The translations under genes and the position numbers were made by a program. Under the pieces are notes generated by a model. That model was not told where the DNA came from. It ran no database searches and was given only the letters and a program-made list of their open reading frames with translations. 64,000 bases of DNA, from positions 868,001 through 932,000 of the forward strand of contig NC_015678.1 of NCBI RefSeq assembly GCF_000164675.2. The letters run 5' to 3'. The DNA comes from Streptococcus parasanguinis ATCC 15912 (GTDB lineage: Bacteria > Bacillota > Bacilli > Lactobacillales > Streptococcaceae). Numbering within the stretch: position 1 is the stretch's first letter; the number at the start of each line of letters is the position of its first letter. Shown here piece after piece: positions 18,092 through 29,063 of this stretch.

Positions 18092-19303
18092 ATGTACCAT
18101 TACCAACTAGGAATTTCTACCACCGAACATGATGAATTTGTCATTCAGAGTAATCAGACCAACCTCTTGCAGAGTAGCTCATGGGCAAAAATCAAAGATA
18201 ATTGGGGAAATGAACGGGTTGGTTTTTATCAAGAAGACCAGTTAGTCGCTGTTGCAAGCATCTTGATCCAACCCCTGCCACTTGGTTTTTCCATGCTCTA
18301 TATTCCTCGCGGCCCCATTATGGACTACCAAAACAAAGAGCTGGTTTCATATGTGATCCAGTCCCTTAAAAAAATTTCCAAGCAATACAAGGCCTTGTTT
18401 GTGAAATTTGATCCAAGTATTTTCTTGAGCAAACACTTGATTGGACAAGAAAATACAGAAACTCCTGCAGTGCAAGCGGTGATCGATACCTTAACAAAAG
18501 AAGGGATTGAATGGACTGGTCGAACAAGTGATATGGCAGAAAATATCCAACCACGCTTTCAAGCGAATATCCACAAAGAGTATTTCACCGAACAAGATCT
18601 TTCAAAATCTACTCGGCAAGCCATCCGAACTGCTCGGAACAAAGGGATCCAAGTGCAATTTGGCGGGACTGAATTGTTAGAGGACTTTGCTTCTCTCATG
18701 AAAAAGACAGAAGCTCGTAAAAGTATTCATTTACGTGGAAAAGACTACTATGAAAAACTGCTCACAACCTACCAAGGACAATCCTACATTACTTTATCTA
18801 CTCTAGATCTCGCAGAACGGAAAACCTCCCTTACAAAAGATCTTGAAAAAAACAAGGCTGAGGCTGAAAAATTCACAGAAAAAACAAAGCCTGGCAAGGT
18901 TGAGAATAACCAAAAAGAAAAAGAGCGCATAGAGGAAGAACTGCAATTTCTTGAGCAACATCTCCAAGCAGGTAGACAGGTCGTTCCTTTATCTGGGACC
19001 TTAACCCTTGAATTCGGTGGGACGTCTGAAAATGTTTATGCAGGAATGGATGAAGAATTTCGTCGTTACCAACCAGCCATCCTCACCTGGTACGAAACCG
19101 CCCAACACGCTTTTGACCGGGGAGCTTCTTGGCAAAATATGGGAGGTATTGAGAATTCACTCGATGGGGGGCTCTATCATTTTAAATCAAAATTTAATCC
19201 TGTCATAGAAGAATTTGTTGGGGAATTCAACCTTCCAACCAGTCCACTCTATCCACTTGTAAACAAGGCCTACAAGATCCGGAAAAAATTAAGGAGTAAA
19301 TAA
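18092..19303 (+). CDS. murM: MurM: seryl/alanyl-tRNA-dependent lipid II branching ligase
   Basis: A 403-residue FemABX-family aminoacyltransferase. MurM adds the first residue (Ser or Ala) from aminoacyl-tRNA to the lysine of lipid II, giving branched muropeptides. The two GNAT-like halves are interrupted by a coiled-coil arm at about residues 235-295 (KTSLTKDLEKNKAEAEKF onward), typical of Fem ligases. The N-terminus (MYHYQLGI..., LYIPRGPIMDY) resembles pneumococcal MurM. It starts three bases after the HAD stop and is followed five bases later by murN. The order fits first and second ligase; specificity cannot be read. Confidence 0.85.
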   Translation: MYHYQLGISTTEHDEFVIQSNQTNLLQSSSWAKIKDNWGNERVGFYQEDQLVAVASILIQPLPLGFSMLYIPRGPIMDYQNKELVSYVIQSLKKISKQYKALFVKFDPSIFLSKHLIGQENTETPAVQAVIDTLTKEGIEWTGRTSDMAENIQPRFQANIHKEYFTEQDLSKSTRQAIRTARNKGIQVQFGGTELLEDFASLMKKTEARKSIHLRGKDYYEKLLTTYQGQSYITLSTLDLAERKTSLTKDLEKNKAEAEKFTEKTKPGKVENNQKEKERIEEELQFLEQHLQAGRQVVPLSGTLTLEFGGTSENVYAGMDEEFRRYQPAILTWYETAQHAFDRGASWQNMGGIENSLDGGLYHFKSKFNPVIEEFVGEFNLPTSPLYPLVNKAYKIRKKLRSK

Positions 19304-19308
19304 GTCAC

Positions 19309-20484
19309 ATGACCCTCACGACAATTTCAAAAGAAGAATTCACCTCATTTGCTAATACCGTCTCACATCGCTCTTTCATCCAGTCTGTAGAAATGGCAGA
19401 TTTGCTTGAAAAGCGAGGAAATACCGTTCAATTTATCGCTTGGAAACAAAACGATCAAGTCCAAGTAGCGGCTATTTTGTACAGTCTTTCCATGACTGGT
19501 GGTCTCCATATGGAAATCAATTCTGGACCCCTCTACCAAGAGGAAACCCTGCTAGAACCCTTCTATGCAGCCTTGAAAGGCTATGCGAAAAAAAATGGCG
19601 CTATTGAACTAGTTATTAAACCCTATGATCACTATCAAACCTTTGACAGTGACGGCAATCCAATCAGTGAAGAACAGAGCCATTTTTTAGATACACTTAA
19701 AAACTTAGGTTATCAACATGATGGTTTCCAAACAGGTTATCCTGGAGGAGAACCTGTTTGGCACTATCTAAAAACTATCAAGGAAGCTGACTCAAAATCT
19801 CTACTAAAATCCTTCAACAAAAACTGTAGTCGCAATATTACGACTGCCCTAAACTATGATATTTCCATCCGAAACATTACCAGAGAAGAAATCCCTCAGT
19901 TTAAACAAATTATCGAGGAAACTGGTAAGAGACAAGGTTTTGAAGATAAAAGTCTGAGTTACTACTATGATTTGTATGATAGTTTTGGTCCAAATGCGGA
20001 ATTCGTAGTTGCTGAGATCAATTCAACAGCTGCCCTTGCCCACTTGGATCAGAAAATTTCCTTGCTAAATCCATCCGCCAAACAATATGAACAACAATTA
20101 CAAAAACTAGAGAAACAAAAGAATATTGTTCGGGAAACTTTAGCTGGTAAAGAATCTGAAACAGTTCCTTTAGCATGTGCTCTCATAATCTATACCCCCT
20201 CAGAAGTCACTTATTTATTTGGAGGATCTTATACTAAATATCAGAAATTTTCTGCTGCTTTCTTGATTCAATACCATGCAATGAAGCGAGCATTACAAAA
20301 AGGGATCACCTTATATAACTTCCTAGGCATTCAAGGAATCTTTGACGGGTCAGACGGTGTTCTTCGTTTTAAACAGAACTTCAATGGCTACATCGTTCGT
20401 AAGATGGGAACCTTCCGTTATTATCCCCATCCTCTTAAATACAAAATGATTTCTCTCATTAAGAAACTATTAGGACGTTCCTAA
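19309..20484 (+). CDS. murN: MurN: alanyl-tRNA-dependent lipid II ligase
   Basis: A 391-residue FemABX-family ligase which, as MurN, would add the second residue (Ala) to the cross-bridge begun by MurM. It has the same layout: two acyltransferase halves, TYLFGGSYTKYQKFSA and YNFLGIQGIFDGSDGVLRFK in the C-terminal half, and a helical arm at about residues 240-280 (KQYEQQLQKLEKQKNIV). AAGGAG lies 11 bases before the ATG. Last gene of the HD-HAD-murM-murN operon; a highly structured repeat begins directly after its stop. Confidence 0.85.
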   Translation: MTLTTISKEEFTSFANTVSHRSFIQSVEMADLLEKRGNTVQFIAWKQNDQVQVAAILYSLSMTGGLHMEINSGPLYQEETLLEPFYAALKGYAKKNGAIELVIKPYDHYQTFDSDGNPISEEQSHFLDTLKNLGYQHDGFQTGYPGGEPVWHYLKTIKEADSKSLLKSFNKNCSRNITTALNYDISIRNITREEIPQFKQIIEETGKRQGFEDKSLSYYYDLYDSFGPNAEFVVAEINSTAALAHLDQKISLLNPSAKQYEQQLQKLEKQKNIVRETLAGKESETVPLACALIIYTPSEVTYLFGGSYTKYQKFSAAFLIQYHAMKRALQKGITLYNFLGIQGIFDGSDGVLRFKQNFNGYIVRKMGTFRYYPHPLKYKMISLIKKLLGRS

Positions 20485-20490
20485 CTCAAA

Positions 20491-20745
20491 GGGAGTGGGA
20501 AAGAACTCCGTAAAATAAAAAAAGTTGAAAAGGTTCCCCAAACCTTTTCAATCTTCCCACCCCCGCATAGCTTCAACAGTCTGGGAGACTGTTGAAGGTT
20601 GTGGATAAAGGAAACTTTGTTTCCCTCATTAGGTCATCTTTTGAGCTTAAAAGGCGAACAAAGATGCCAATCAACCACTGCGTCTTGCACTTATTCCTAT
20701 CAAACATCAAAGGCTGGACAGTTTTTGCCCAGCCTCTTTCTACTA
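20491..20745. repeat. Structured dispersed repeat, copy B (four hairpins)
   Basis: This 300-base gene-free gap holds a run of exact hairpins: an 11-bp stem at 20525-20551, a 12-bp stem with a 3-base loop at 20571-20597, GGAAAC/GTTTCC at 20610-20624, and GGCTGG..CCAGCC at 20713-20735. It shares blocks with the element at 36190-36376: GAGTGGGA, CCCACCnCCGCA, an 18-base match at 20671-20688 with one mismatch, and the GGCTGG terminal hairpin. It could be a repeat family or a non-coding RNA. Confidence 0.7.
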
Positions 20746-20746
20746 T

Positions 20747-20778
20747 AAAAAAAGACGAGAAACCTCTCGCCTTTTTTT
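20747..20778 (-). terminator. tpiA terminator
   Basis: Minus strand GGCGAGAGGTTTCTCGTC followed by seven T. Confidence 0.8.
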
Positions 20779-20784
20779 ATGTCA

Positions 20785-21543
20785 TTATTTAACGAAGTCA
20801 AGCAATGCCAAGAAGCTTTCTGGATCAAGTGATGCACCACCTACAAGAGCTCCGTCAACGTCTGGACAAGCCATGTATTCAGCAACGTTCTCAGGTTTAA
20901 CTGAACCACCGTATTGAACACGAACTTTATCAGCCACTTCTTGACCAAAGTCAGTAGCTACAACGTCACGAACAACTTTACACATTTTTTGTGCGTCGTC
21001 TTGTGAAGCTGATTTACCAGTACCGATAGCCCAGATTGGTTCATATGCGATAACTGTTGAAGCGACTTGTTCTGCAGTCAATCCAGCAAGAGCAGCTGAA
21101 ACTTGAGCACCTACGAATTCTGCTGCTTTACCAGCTTCGTAAGTTTCAAGGCTTTCACCACAACAGATGATTGGAAGCATACCGTTCGCAAAGATTGCTT
21201 TTGCTTTTTTGTTGATGTCTTCATCAGTTTCGTGGAAGTAGTCACGACGTTCTGAGTGACCGATAACAACGTAGTCAGTACCGATTTCTTTCAAAACTTG
21301 TGGGCTAGTTTCACCAGTGAAGGCACCAGCATTTTCAAAGTAAGTGTTTTGGGCAGCAACTTTAAGGTTTGAACCTTTAGCAGCAGCAAGTACTGTAGTC
21401 AAGTCAACTGCAGGAGCCGCGATTCCAGCTTCAACAAGATCAGCTGAAGGAAGTTTTGATGCTACAGCTTCAACAAATGCTTTTGCTTCTTCTGGATTTT
21501 TGTTCATTTTCCAGTTACCAGCGATAAATGGTTTACGTGACAT
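20785..21543 (-). CDS. tpiA: Triosephosphate isomerase
   Basis: Glycolytic enzyme interconverting dihydroxyacetone phosphate and glyceraldehyde 3-phosphate; cytoplasmic dimer. The 252-residue length is standard. The N-terminal GNWKMN lysine, the IGHSERR histidine, the catalytic Glu in [14 protein letters not shown] and the phosphate-binding GGSVKPEN and VGGASL loops are all visible. AGAGGTATGTGAA precedes the start; a TGGTAAAAT promoter-like element is just upstream. Single gene between terminators. Confidence 0.98.
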   Translation of the reverse strand: MSRKPFIAGNWKMNKNPEEAKAFVEAVASKLPSADLVEAGIAAPAVDLTTVLAAAKGSNLKVAAQNTYFENAGAFTGETSPQVLKEIGTDYVVIGHSERRDYFHETDEDINKKAKAIFANGMLPIICCGESLETYEAGKAAEFVGAQVSAALAGLTAEQVASTVIAYEPIWAIGTGKSASQDDAQKMCKVVRDVVATDFGQEVADKVRVQYGGSVKPENVAEYMACPDVDGALVGGASLDPESFLALLDFVK

Positions 21544-21642
21544 TTCACATACCTCTTTTTTCTAATTTTATACTATCTATTTTACCATAATTTTCGTCAT
21601 AATGAAAGGTTGCACAAGCCCATTTTACCTTTTTACCAAAAT

Positions 21643-21667
21643 AAAAACCCCGTCTTCACGGGGTTTT
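21643..21667. terminator. Terminator of tuf
   Basis: AAAACCCCGTCTTCACGGGG followed by TTTT; symmetric, so active on both strands. It lies immediately downstream of tuf. Confidence 0.85.
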
Positions 21668-21708
21668 CTGTCTGTCTATATAATTGTTAATCTGGGAACT
21701 AGATCGAA

Positions 21709-22905
<1,197 letters not shown>

Positions 22906-22976
22906 TTGAGTAAAAGCCTCCAATAAAATATATTTTATAGATAGACAGTAGGCAATACAGTCTAACTTTCCTTACT

Positions 22977-23005
22977 ATTCTATCGAATTTTAGATAAAAT
23001 TGCAA
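22977..23005 (-). promoter_or_regulatory. Promoter of tuf
   Basis: Minus strand TTGCAA (23000-23005), 17-base spacer, TAGAAT (22977-22982), giving a leader of about 65 bases. The rest of the 276-base tuf-ppc gap (to 23150) shows no gene. Confidence 0.75.
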
Positions 23006-23152
23006 GCCTTTTACCTATATTTTCTTAATTATTCCTCTTCTTTTCTTTTATTTTGTCATCTTACAGAAAGATCTTGATCAAGCTTTGAAAATTCTCATTT
23101 AAAACCTGCTATTCAAGCTCGTTAATCATCTTCTATCACTTCCTTCCAAAGC

Positions 23153-23183
23153 AAAAAAATCGGAACAATTGTTCCGATTTTTT
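23153..23183 (-). terminator. ppc terminator
   Basis: AAAAATCGGAACAATTGTTC and its symmetric half form a perfect stem that begins at the ppc stop codon itself. Confidence 0.85.
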
Positions 23184-26007
23184 AGCCTGAATTCCGTAGT
23201 CCTGTAGCCACCCCATTGATGGTGATATGGATCAGCTTGTCTTGATCGGCTGGTAGTTGTCCAGTCCGTTGACGTCGAATCAATTCTAACTGAATATAGT
23301 TCAAGACGTTAAAGTATGGCATCCGATAATCCAAACTTTCTTTCAGATAAGGGTTTTCCGCGAGCAACTCGTCTTGTTCCTCAATCATCAAGATGATATC
23401 CTTCGTCAATTGCCATTCATGTAAGATAATTTGATAAATATTGCGCACTTCTTCTTCTTCACACAATTGCGCGTACTCAAAGGCAATATCCATATTGGCT
23501 TTTGATAAGACCATGTCCACATTTGACAAGAGAGATTGGAAGAAAGGCCAGTTTTTATACATGTATCGAAGAGTTTCGATATTTTCAGGATCCTCATCGA
23601 TAAATTCCTTAAAGCTAGAACCTACTCCGTACCAACCAGGGAACATCACACGACTTTGTGACCAGGAGAATACCCAAGGAATCGCACGTAAACCACCAAT
23701 TTCTGTAATAGTCTTACGAGCAGCTGGACGCGAGCCAATATTAAAGCTAGAAATAGCCTTGATCGGACTTGATTCAAAGAAGTAGTCATAGAAGTGCTCA
23801 TTTCCAAAGACCAAATCACGATAGATATCATAACTACGATTCACGACTTTATCCATGACTTCCCCGAAACGATCGAACATAGAGAATGGACTCTTTTGTT
23901 CGGCAATCATTCGGTTAATGGTTGCAGAGACGAGCATCTCAAGGTTGTAATAAGCGGCATCTTTATTTCCATATTTATTTCCGATTACTTCCCCTTGCTC
24001 AGTTAAGCGAATTCGGTCATTAATCGATTTCAATGGTTGAGACGTGATGGCTTCATAAGTAGGACCTCCACCACGGCCAACGGTACCACCACGGCCATGG
24101 AAGAAAGTGATCTTCACTCCAAACTCATCTCCAATTGCGGTCAATTGTTGTTGAGCTTTAAAGAGGGTCCAACAAGAAGACAAATAACCACCATCTTTAT
24201 TGGAATCAGAGTAACCTAACATAATTTCTTGGTAATTATTCTTAGAAGCAATCCAACGTTTAGCGATTGGAAGTGACAAGTAGCTTCTCATGGTTTCTTC
24301 TGAATGATCCAAGTCTTCAATTGTTTCAAACAATGGAACAATTTGCACACGTGCTTTTTCAATATCAATTAAGCCCACTTCTTTTAACATCACTGCCAGT
24401 TCCAACATATCTGATACGCTTGTTGCATGGGAGATGATGTTTTGACGGATAACTTCTTCACCCAAGCGATCCTTCAATTCACGCGCTGTCTGGAAAATCG
24501 CCAATTCTTTTTCAAGCAACTCAGATTTATCGGCATGGGTTGCTGATAAAATACGTGGGTCTTCTAAGAGTTCTTTCAAGAGAATCTGACACTTTTTGTC
24601 CTCTGATAAATCTGAATAATGATCATTAATCCCTGCTGATTTCAGCAATTCTGCCACACAGGCTTCATGCACACTAGAATCTTGGCGCATATCAATAGAT
24701 GCAAGGTAAAAACCAAAGACATCGATAGCTTCTAGGAGTTCTGCAAACTCACCGGAAATCAAATACTCTGATTTATTTTCTAACAAGGAATCTTTAATCT
24801 TTTCAAGATCTTCTTTAAACTCTTGAGCGGACGCATACGCTGGAGATTCTTTAGCAGAAATCTCTTTTAAGGCGCCTGAAATCCGATTACCAATATAATC
24901 AGAAACGGGCCCTTGTTGGTGATTACTTGCTCCCAATAATCTCTCTACCGCATAGCGGTCTTCCCTTGTTTCACCAACCATAGTCCATTCTTTTAAGTTA
25001 ACCAAGGTTTGGATCAATTTTGATTGGATATAGTGGAAAGCACGACGGTAAGGTTCTTTTTCGCGAAAGACTGACGTATCACTTGACAAGGCAGCCATCT
25101 CAGCTACCGCTTCACTAGTATTAGAGAGACCAGTTGAAAGTGAGAAATGACGGTATAATTTAGAAATCTTTTCAATGTAATAGTTCAAAATGACTTCACT
25201 TTGAATGGTTGCTGAACGTTTTAAAGTATCAGCCGTCACAAAAGGATTTCCATCCCTGTCTCCTCCAATCCACATTCCCATTGTAATTGGATGTGGTTGT
25301 TCGAGCTCTAAACCATGTTCTTTTGCTAAACGTTTGTATTCCAACACGAGGTTTGGAACAGCTTGTAAGAAGGAACTATTGTAATACTCCATGACGTTGG
25401 TGATCTCATTTGTCACCTTCAATTTTTTATCACGGATCATATCCGTTTGCATCATGATTTCAATATTACAACGAAGGTTATTATACCACTTATTCTCATT
25501 GATCAATCCTGCTTTAACATCCCGATGTTGGCGAAGTAAAGCATGAATATGATTGGTCAAATCCAGCATGGTCTTTCTTTGCACTTGAGTCGGATGGGCC
25601 GTTAAAACGGGCACAATATTTAGATTTTCTAAAATTTCTTGTGCATCTTCATTTTTTGCAACTTCTTTAATCGTTGAAGAAAGTTTCCCAAGATAATCGC
25701 CATCCACATTATTAAGATGATTGATTTCATAAGCTAAATCGACATCTTCAGAGATGTTGATCAACAGTGGTAAAATCGCAAAATAGCGTGAGATTACCGT
25801 CATTTCTTCATTAGACAATTGTTCTACTAATTGGTTCAAGTCACGGTAATTCTTTGTTTTCGATAGATCCTTTAATTGTGAAATTTTTTCAAATGTCTCC
25901 GGACAAACAAGATTTTTAGTAATATCATCCAATAGATCTGTTAGAATTTCGGCTTCTTCTTTGACAATGTCTTTATTTCTAAAGTTCTCTAATTTTTGTA
26001 AGACCAT
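23182..26007 (-). CDS. ppc: Phosphoenolpyruvate carboxylase
   Basis: Carboxylates phosphoenolpyruvate to oxaloacetate, the anaplerotic route to aspartate in streptococci. The 941-residue protein has the catalytic His in [12 protein letters not shown] (about His138), [11 protein letters not shown], the [10 protein letters not shown] lysine region, the glycine-rich [15 protein letters not shown] loop, and the C-terminal TGLRNSG. AAAGGAG precedes the start at 26007. It is preceded on the same strand by ftsW with a 54-base spacer that contains an exact tandem duplication. Confidence 0.97.
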   Translation of the reverse strand: MVLQKLENFRNKDIVKEEAEILTDLLDDITKNLVCPETFEKISQLKDLSKTKNYRDLNQLVEQLSNEEMTVISRYFAILPLLINISEDVDLAYEINHLNNVDGDYLGKLSSTIKEVAKNEDAQEILENLNIVPVLTAHPTQVQRKTMLDLTNHIHALLRQHRDVKAGLINENKWYNNLRCNIEIMMQTDMIRDKKLKVTNEITNVMEYYNSSFLQAVPNLVLEYKRLAKEHGLELEQPHPITMGMWIGGDRDGNPFVTADTLKRSATIQSEVILNYYIEKISKLYRHFSLSTGLSNTSEAVAEMAALSSDTSVFREKEPYRRAFHYIQSKLIQTLVNLKEWTMVGETREDRYAVERLLGASNHQQGPVSDYIGNRISGALKEISAKESPAYASAQEFKEDLEKIKDSLLENKSEYLISGEFAELLEAIDVFGFYLASIDMRQDSSVHEACVAELLKSAGINDHYSDLSEDKKCQILLKELLEDPRILSATHADKSELLEKELAIFQTARELKDRLGEEVIRQNIISHATSVSDMLELAVMLKEVGLIDIEKARVQIVPLFETIEDLDHSEETMRSYLSLPIAKRWIASKNNYQEIMLGYSDSNKDGGYLSSCWTLFKAQQQLTAIGDEFGVKITFFHGRGGTVGRGGGPTYEAITSQPLKSINDRIRLTEQGEVIGNKYGNKDAAYYNLEMLVSATINRMIAEQKSPFSMFDRFGEVMDKVVNRSYDIYRDLVFGNEHFYDYFFESSPIKAISSFNIGSRPAARKTITEIGGLRAIPWVFSWSQSRVMFPGWYGVGSSFKEFIDEDPENIETLRYMYKNWPFFQSLLSNVDMVLSKANMDIAFEYAQLCEEEEVRNIYQIILHEWQLTKDIILMIEEQDELLAENPYLKESLDYRMPYFNVLNYIQLELIRRQRTGQLPADQDKLIHITINGVATGLRNSG

Positions 26008-26018
26008 TTTTTCTCCTT

Positions 26019-26048
26019 TATTGATCGTAGTCTTATTGATCGTAGTCT
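26019..26048. repeat. 15-bp tandem duplication in the ftsW-ppc spacer
   Basis: TTATTGATCGTAGTC occurs twice in tandem between ftsW and ppc. It looks like a recent local duplication; no other feature is seen there. Confidence 0.7.
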
Positions 26049-26061
26049 AGCAAATACAAAT

Positions 26062-27303
26062 TTAGTAATAAGATTTAATTTTACCCTTCTCCTCAAAAAG
26101 GATTCCTTCCTGCTTCATTCTTAGTCTTTTTTCACTAGCATCAATGTTAAGAACAAAAGCAATAGCTACAGATAAGACCCATAAGCTGTTCCCTCCTTGG
26201 GATAAGAAAGGAAAAGTTACCCCAGTAGATGGGATCAAACCCGAAATTCCTCCGATGTTAATAAAGGTTTGCACCAACATCATGCCACCAATACCAATGG
26301 CCATCATAGAATTAAAAGGATTTTTTGCTCGAATTCCTACTAAGATCACTCGAAGAATCAAGAAGAATAAGAGTGCAAGGATCAAGCTAGCTCCAACAAA
26401 ACCTAATTCTTCAATCACAATCGCAAATACAAAGTCAGTGTGTGCTTCAGGTAGATAACCTTGCTTTTCAATTGAATTTCCTAGGCCTAATCCAAACCAT
26501 CCACCGTTACTCATGGCATAATAGGAATTGGCCAATTGGTGACCTGCACCAGTCAAGTCATTAAATGGATTGAAGAAGGCACTAAAACGTTTGGCTACAT
26601 AACCAAAAACAGGAATTTTAGCGACACGGTCCACACCAATGATCCAAATTGAACCAAGAATAATCGCCGATCCACTAACGACTAAACCAAGCAGAGAAGT
26701 GAACCAACGGTACCCCACTCCACTAGCCGTAATCATAATCAAGACCGTTAAAGCCAAGATGGTTGCATTTCCTAAGTCGGGCATAATAGCAACGATTCCA
26801 ATGAGAATCAAAGTCAACCAACGCCAATCAGTTAAATTCCTAGGAATCCACTCATTATGGGTCAAGGCTTGATAATCATAGTCACGTATTTCATCTTGCC
26901 GTTTAGAAAAAATTAAAGCTAAATACCAGACTAAAATAACCTTAAGGTACTCCGCTGGCTGGATACTGAAGCCTCCAGGAATTGTCAACCAACCATGAGC
27001 CCCATTGACCGTATCAGTAACAAACCTTGAAAGAAGTAACAAAATTACCTCAATAAAGATAATAACAGCTAAAACTTTCTTATTTCGAAGAAAGTTTAAA
27101 CTAAACTTGTAGATCAATGCAATGGTCAAGAGACTGAGGATAAAAAAGAGCCCCTGCGTCCGCACCATCCGGATCGAACTCACTCCACTTTGAATCGCTA
27201 AGGCACTTGTTGTCGAATAGACTACAATCAAACCAATGATGGATAAAATCAAATAGGGAATGAGGATGGAATAATTTAAAAGATGTCTTTTATCAATTTT
27301 CAT
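26062..27303 (-). CDS. ftsW: Septal SEDS peptidoglycan glycosyltransferase FtsW
   Basis: A 413-residue SEDS-family polymerase for septal peptidoglycan, acting with a class B PBP. About ten membrane segments; conserved blocks are IQPAEYLKVILVWYLA, MPDLGNATIL, and the C-terminal STGVTFPFLSQGGNSLW. The position next to ppc is the pneumococcal ftsW locus. A TATAAT lies just upstream (minus strand, near 27337) and the leader carries TTAGGAAT before the ATG. Distinguished from rodA at 3082-4311 by neighbours and sequence. Confidence 0.92.
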   Translation of the reverse strand: MKIDKRHLLNYSILIPYLILSIIGLIVVYSTTSALAIQSGVSSIRMVRTQGLFFILSLLTIALIYKFSLNFLRNKKVLAVIIFIEVILLLLSRFVTDTVNGAHGWLTIPGGFSIQPAEYLKVILVWYLALIFSKRQDEIRDYDYQALTHNEWIPRNLTDWRWLTLILIGIVAIMPDLGNATILALTVLIMITASGVGYRWFTSLLGLVVSGSAIILGSIWIIGVDRVAKIPVFGYVAKRFSAFFNPFNDLTGAGHQLANSYYAMSNGGWFGLGLGNSIEKQGYLPEAHTDFVFAIVIEELGFVGASLILALLFFLILRVILVGIRAKNPFNSMMAIGIGGMMLVQTFINIGGISGLIPSTGVTFPFLSQGGNSLWVLSVAIAFVLNIDASEKRLRMKQEGILFEEKGKIKSYY

Positions 27304-27513
27304 AGTTCACCATATTCCTAATGTTCAACCTTCATTATATCATTTTTAAGAAGCAAAACCAAGGAAAGGCCAGAAAAGATTCGGCTTCTTCTCTATTTTT
27401 AAGTAATATTCTATTGATTCTTCTTATTTTCATATATTTTTATCCTTTTTCGATGAAAATATTCCTTTTTTTGAAAATAATGGCTGAAATCAGCATCTTT
27501 TAAGCATTAAGTT

Positions 27514-27542
27514 TTGCCTTTTCGTTTTTTTTACGGTAAAAT
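27514..27542 (+). promoter_or_regulatory. Promoter of the GH25 gene, nearly leaderless
   Basis: TTGCCT (27514-27519), 17-base spacer, TAAAAT (27537-27542), only eight bases before the ATG at 27551. The predicted leader is about two bases and has no Shine-Dalgarno sequence. The remaining 27304-27513 gap is AT-rich and shows nothing further. Confidence 0.6.
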
Positions 27543-27550
27543 GTTTCTGT

Positions 27551-28426
27551 ATGAGAAAAAGGATAAAACCCGCTGTTCTCTTGGTCTTTTTTATCGGTAT
27601 CATTTCTTTTCTCGTTCTTTCACGAACGATTGCCGATCTGCAAGCAAGAGAGCGACAAGAAACAACCAAAACCATTCCGAACTCCAATACACCTCGAAAA
27701 ACAACCACTGCAAGCTCTTCTTCAAAAAAAGAAGAAGACATCAATCCAGAACTGGTTGGCCGTCCAATCATTGATATCTCGGGCTGGCAATTGCCAAGCG
27801 AAATTGATTACGATGTCCTCTCCCAAAATGTGGGAGGTGTGATTGTTCGCGTTCATAGTGGAGCCCAAGCTAAAAAGGAAAATGCAGCAACCTACTTAAA
27901 TGGTCTGGATAAATCTTTTAAAACCCATATCCAAGAATTCCAAAAACGAAATATCCCTGTCGCAGTCTATGCTTATGTCGCTGCTAAGGATAAAAAAGAA
28001 ATGGAAAAAGAAGCAGAAGAATTTTACAAGGCTGCTTCTCCTTACAAGCCGACCTACTATTGGTTAGACGTTGAGGAAAAAACTATGAAGGATATGAATG
28101 CAGGTGTTGAAGCCTTCCGAGCAAAACTACAAGCTCTTGGTGCAAAAAATATTGGAATCTATATCGGAACCTACTTCATGGAAGAACACAGTATCTCCAC
28201 TGATAAATTTACTGCTCTTTGGATTCCAACATATGGATTTGATGATGGCTATTATAATGCTGCGCCAGATACCAATACGGAATATGACTTGCATCAATAT
28301 ACCTCTCAAGGGCAATTAAATGGATTCTCACACTACTTGGATCTCAACCAAATTGCTCCGACGCAAGACCAAGAAGCGATTTATCGGAAACTTTTCAAGG
28401 TACAAAAAGATGGCTCTTCCTCATAG
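27551..28426 (+). CDS. GH25 family muramidase, membrane-anchored or secreted
   Basis: A 291-residue glycoside hydrolase of family 25 (N-acetylmuramidase), expected to cleave peptidoglycan glycan outside the membrane. Residues 1-27 form a basic start and a hydrophobic segment (VLLVFFIGIISFLVL), either an uncleaved anchor or signal peptide. A Ser/Thr/Lys-rich linker follows to about residue 65. The GH25 domain begins at PIIDISGWQLP and shows the DxE pair in YYWLDVEE. No choline-binding or LysM repeats are present, unlike LytC. Convergent terminator at 28431. Confidence 0.88.
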   Translation: MRKRIKPAVLLVFFIGIISFLVLSRTIADLQARERQETTKTIPNSNTPRKTTTASSSSKKEEDINPELVGRPIIDISGWQLPSEIDYDVLSQNVGGVIVRVHSGAQAKKENAATYLNGLDKSFKTHIQEFQKRNIPVAVYAYVAAKDKKEMEKEAEEFYKAASPYKPTYYWLDVEEKTMKDMNAGVEAFRAKLQALGAKNIGIYIGTYFMEEHSISTDKFTALWIPTYGFDDGYYNAAPDTNTEYDLHQYTSQGQLNGFSHYLDLNQIAPTQDQEAIYRKLFKVQKDGSSS

Positions 28427-28430
28427 CCTT

Positions 28431-28474
28431 AAAACAGCAGATCAAGTGATCTTCACTTTTTCTGCTGTTTTCTA
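28431..28474 (+). terminator. GH25 gene terminator
   Basis: AAAACAGCAGA and TCTGCTGTTTT form an 11-bp stem followed by a T-rich tail. Confidence 0.8.
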
Positions 28475-28509
28475 TTTTTAAAGGAGAAAGCAATATCACC
28501 GCTATTATA

Positions 28510-28518
28510 TGTTATAAT
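28510..28518 (+). promoter_or_regulatory. Promoter of the ebsC-phosphatase unit
   Basis: TGTTATAAT type -10 (TATAAT 28513-28518). The leader of about 45 bases includes AAAGGAG before the ebsC ATG at 28568. A small overlapping ATG frame begins at 28525, six bases after the -10. Confidence 0.55.
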
Positions 28519-28567
28519 GGTCTAATGAAATCTGATTTTGTAGAGAAAAAGAGAAAAGGAGAAAGCC

Positions 28568-29041
28568 ATGGCAAAAAAACAAAAAGTGAAAAAAACCTTG
28601 GTCGAGCAGATCTTGACTAAAGCAAAAATTGAGCACATAGGCTTACAAATCAACGCTTTAGAAGGGATCTTACCAGAAGGTATTGATCGCTCTACTATTT
28701 TCAAAACCTTAGCTCTCAAAGGAGATAAAACGGGTCCAGTGATTGGAATCATTCCTATCACGGAGCATCTTTCAGAGAAAAAATTGGCCAAATTATCGGG
28801 AAATAAGAAAGTGGCAATGATTCCTCAAAAGGATCTCGAAAAAACAACAGGTTATATTCATGGTGCCAATAATCCGGTAGGCATTCGTCAAAAGCATCCT
28901 TTTCCTATCTTTATCGATGAATCTGCCCTTCAGTTAGAAACCATGATCGTATCTGCTGGGGAAATCGGCCATAGTATTCAAATCAAACCACAACTTCTAG
29001 CAGACTTCGTTAAAGCGACTTTTGCAGATATTATGGAATAA
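28568..29041 (+). CDS. ebsC: YbaK/EbsC Cys-tRNA(Pro) deacylase
   Basis: A 157-residue trans-editing enzyme that hydrolyses mischarged Cys-tRNA(Pro). The YbaK-type motif GYIHGANNPVGIR, KTLALKG lysine and the C-terminal SAGEIGHSIQIKP segment are visible. AAAGGAGAAAGCC precedes the ATG. The next gene begins 22 bases after its stop, so the two are probably co-transcribed. Confidence 0.9.
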   Translation: MAKKQKVKKTLVEQILTKAKIEHIGLQINALEGILPEGIDRSTIFKTLALKGDKTGPVIGIIPITEHLSEKKLAKLSGNKKVAMIPQKDLEKTTGYIHGANNPVGIRQKHPFPIFIDESALQLETMIVSAGEIGHSIQIKPQLLADFVKATFADIME

Positions 29042-29063
29042 AGACAGAGAAGGAGCCAAGATT

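Noticed and set aside
20491-20745. CRISPR array or riboswitch
   Set aside because: The hairpins are all different, with no evenly spaced direct repeats, and the element lies downstream of murN rather than before a gene on the same strand.
20592-20792. A 66-codon ORF inside the structured repeat after murN
   Set aside because: It runs through perfect hairpins and the tpiA terminator and has no initiation signal.
29022-29063. Histidine phosphatase starting at ATG 29022
   Set aside because: This would overlap ebsC and add residues absent from the family; the GTG at 29064 has a proper AAGGAG site.
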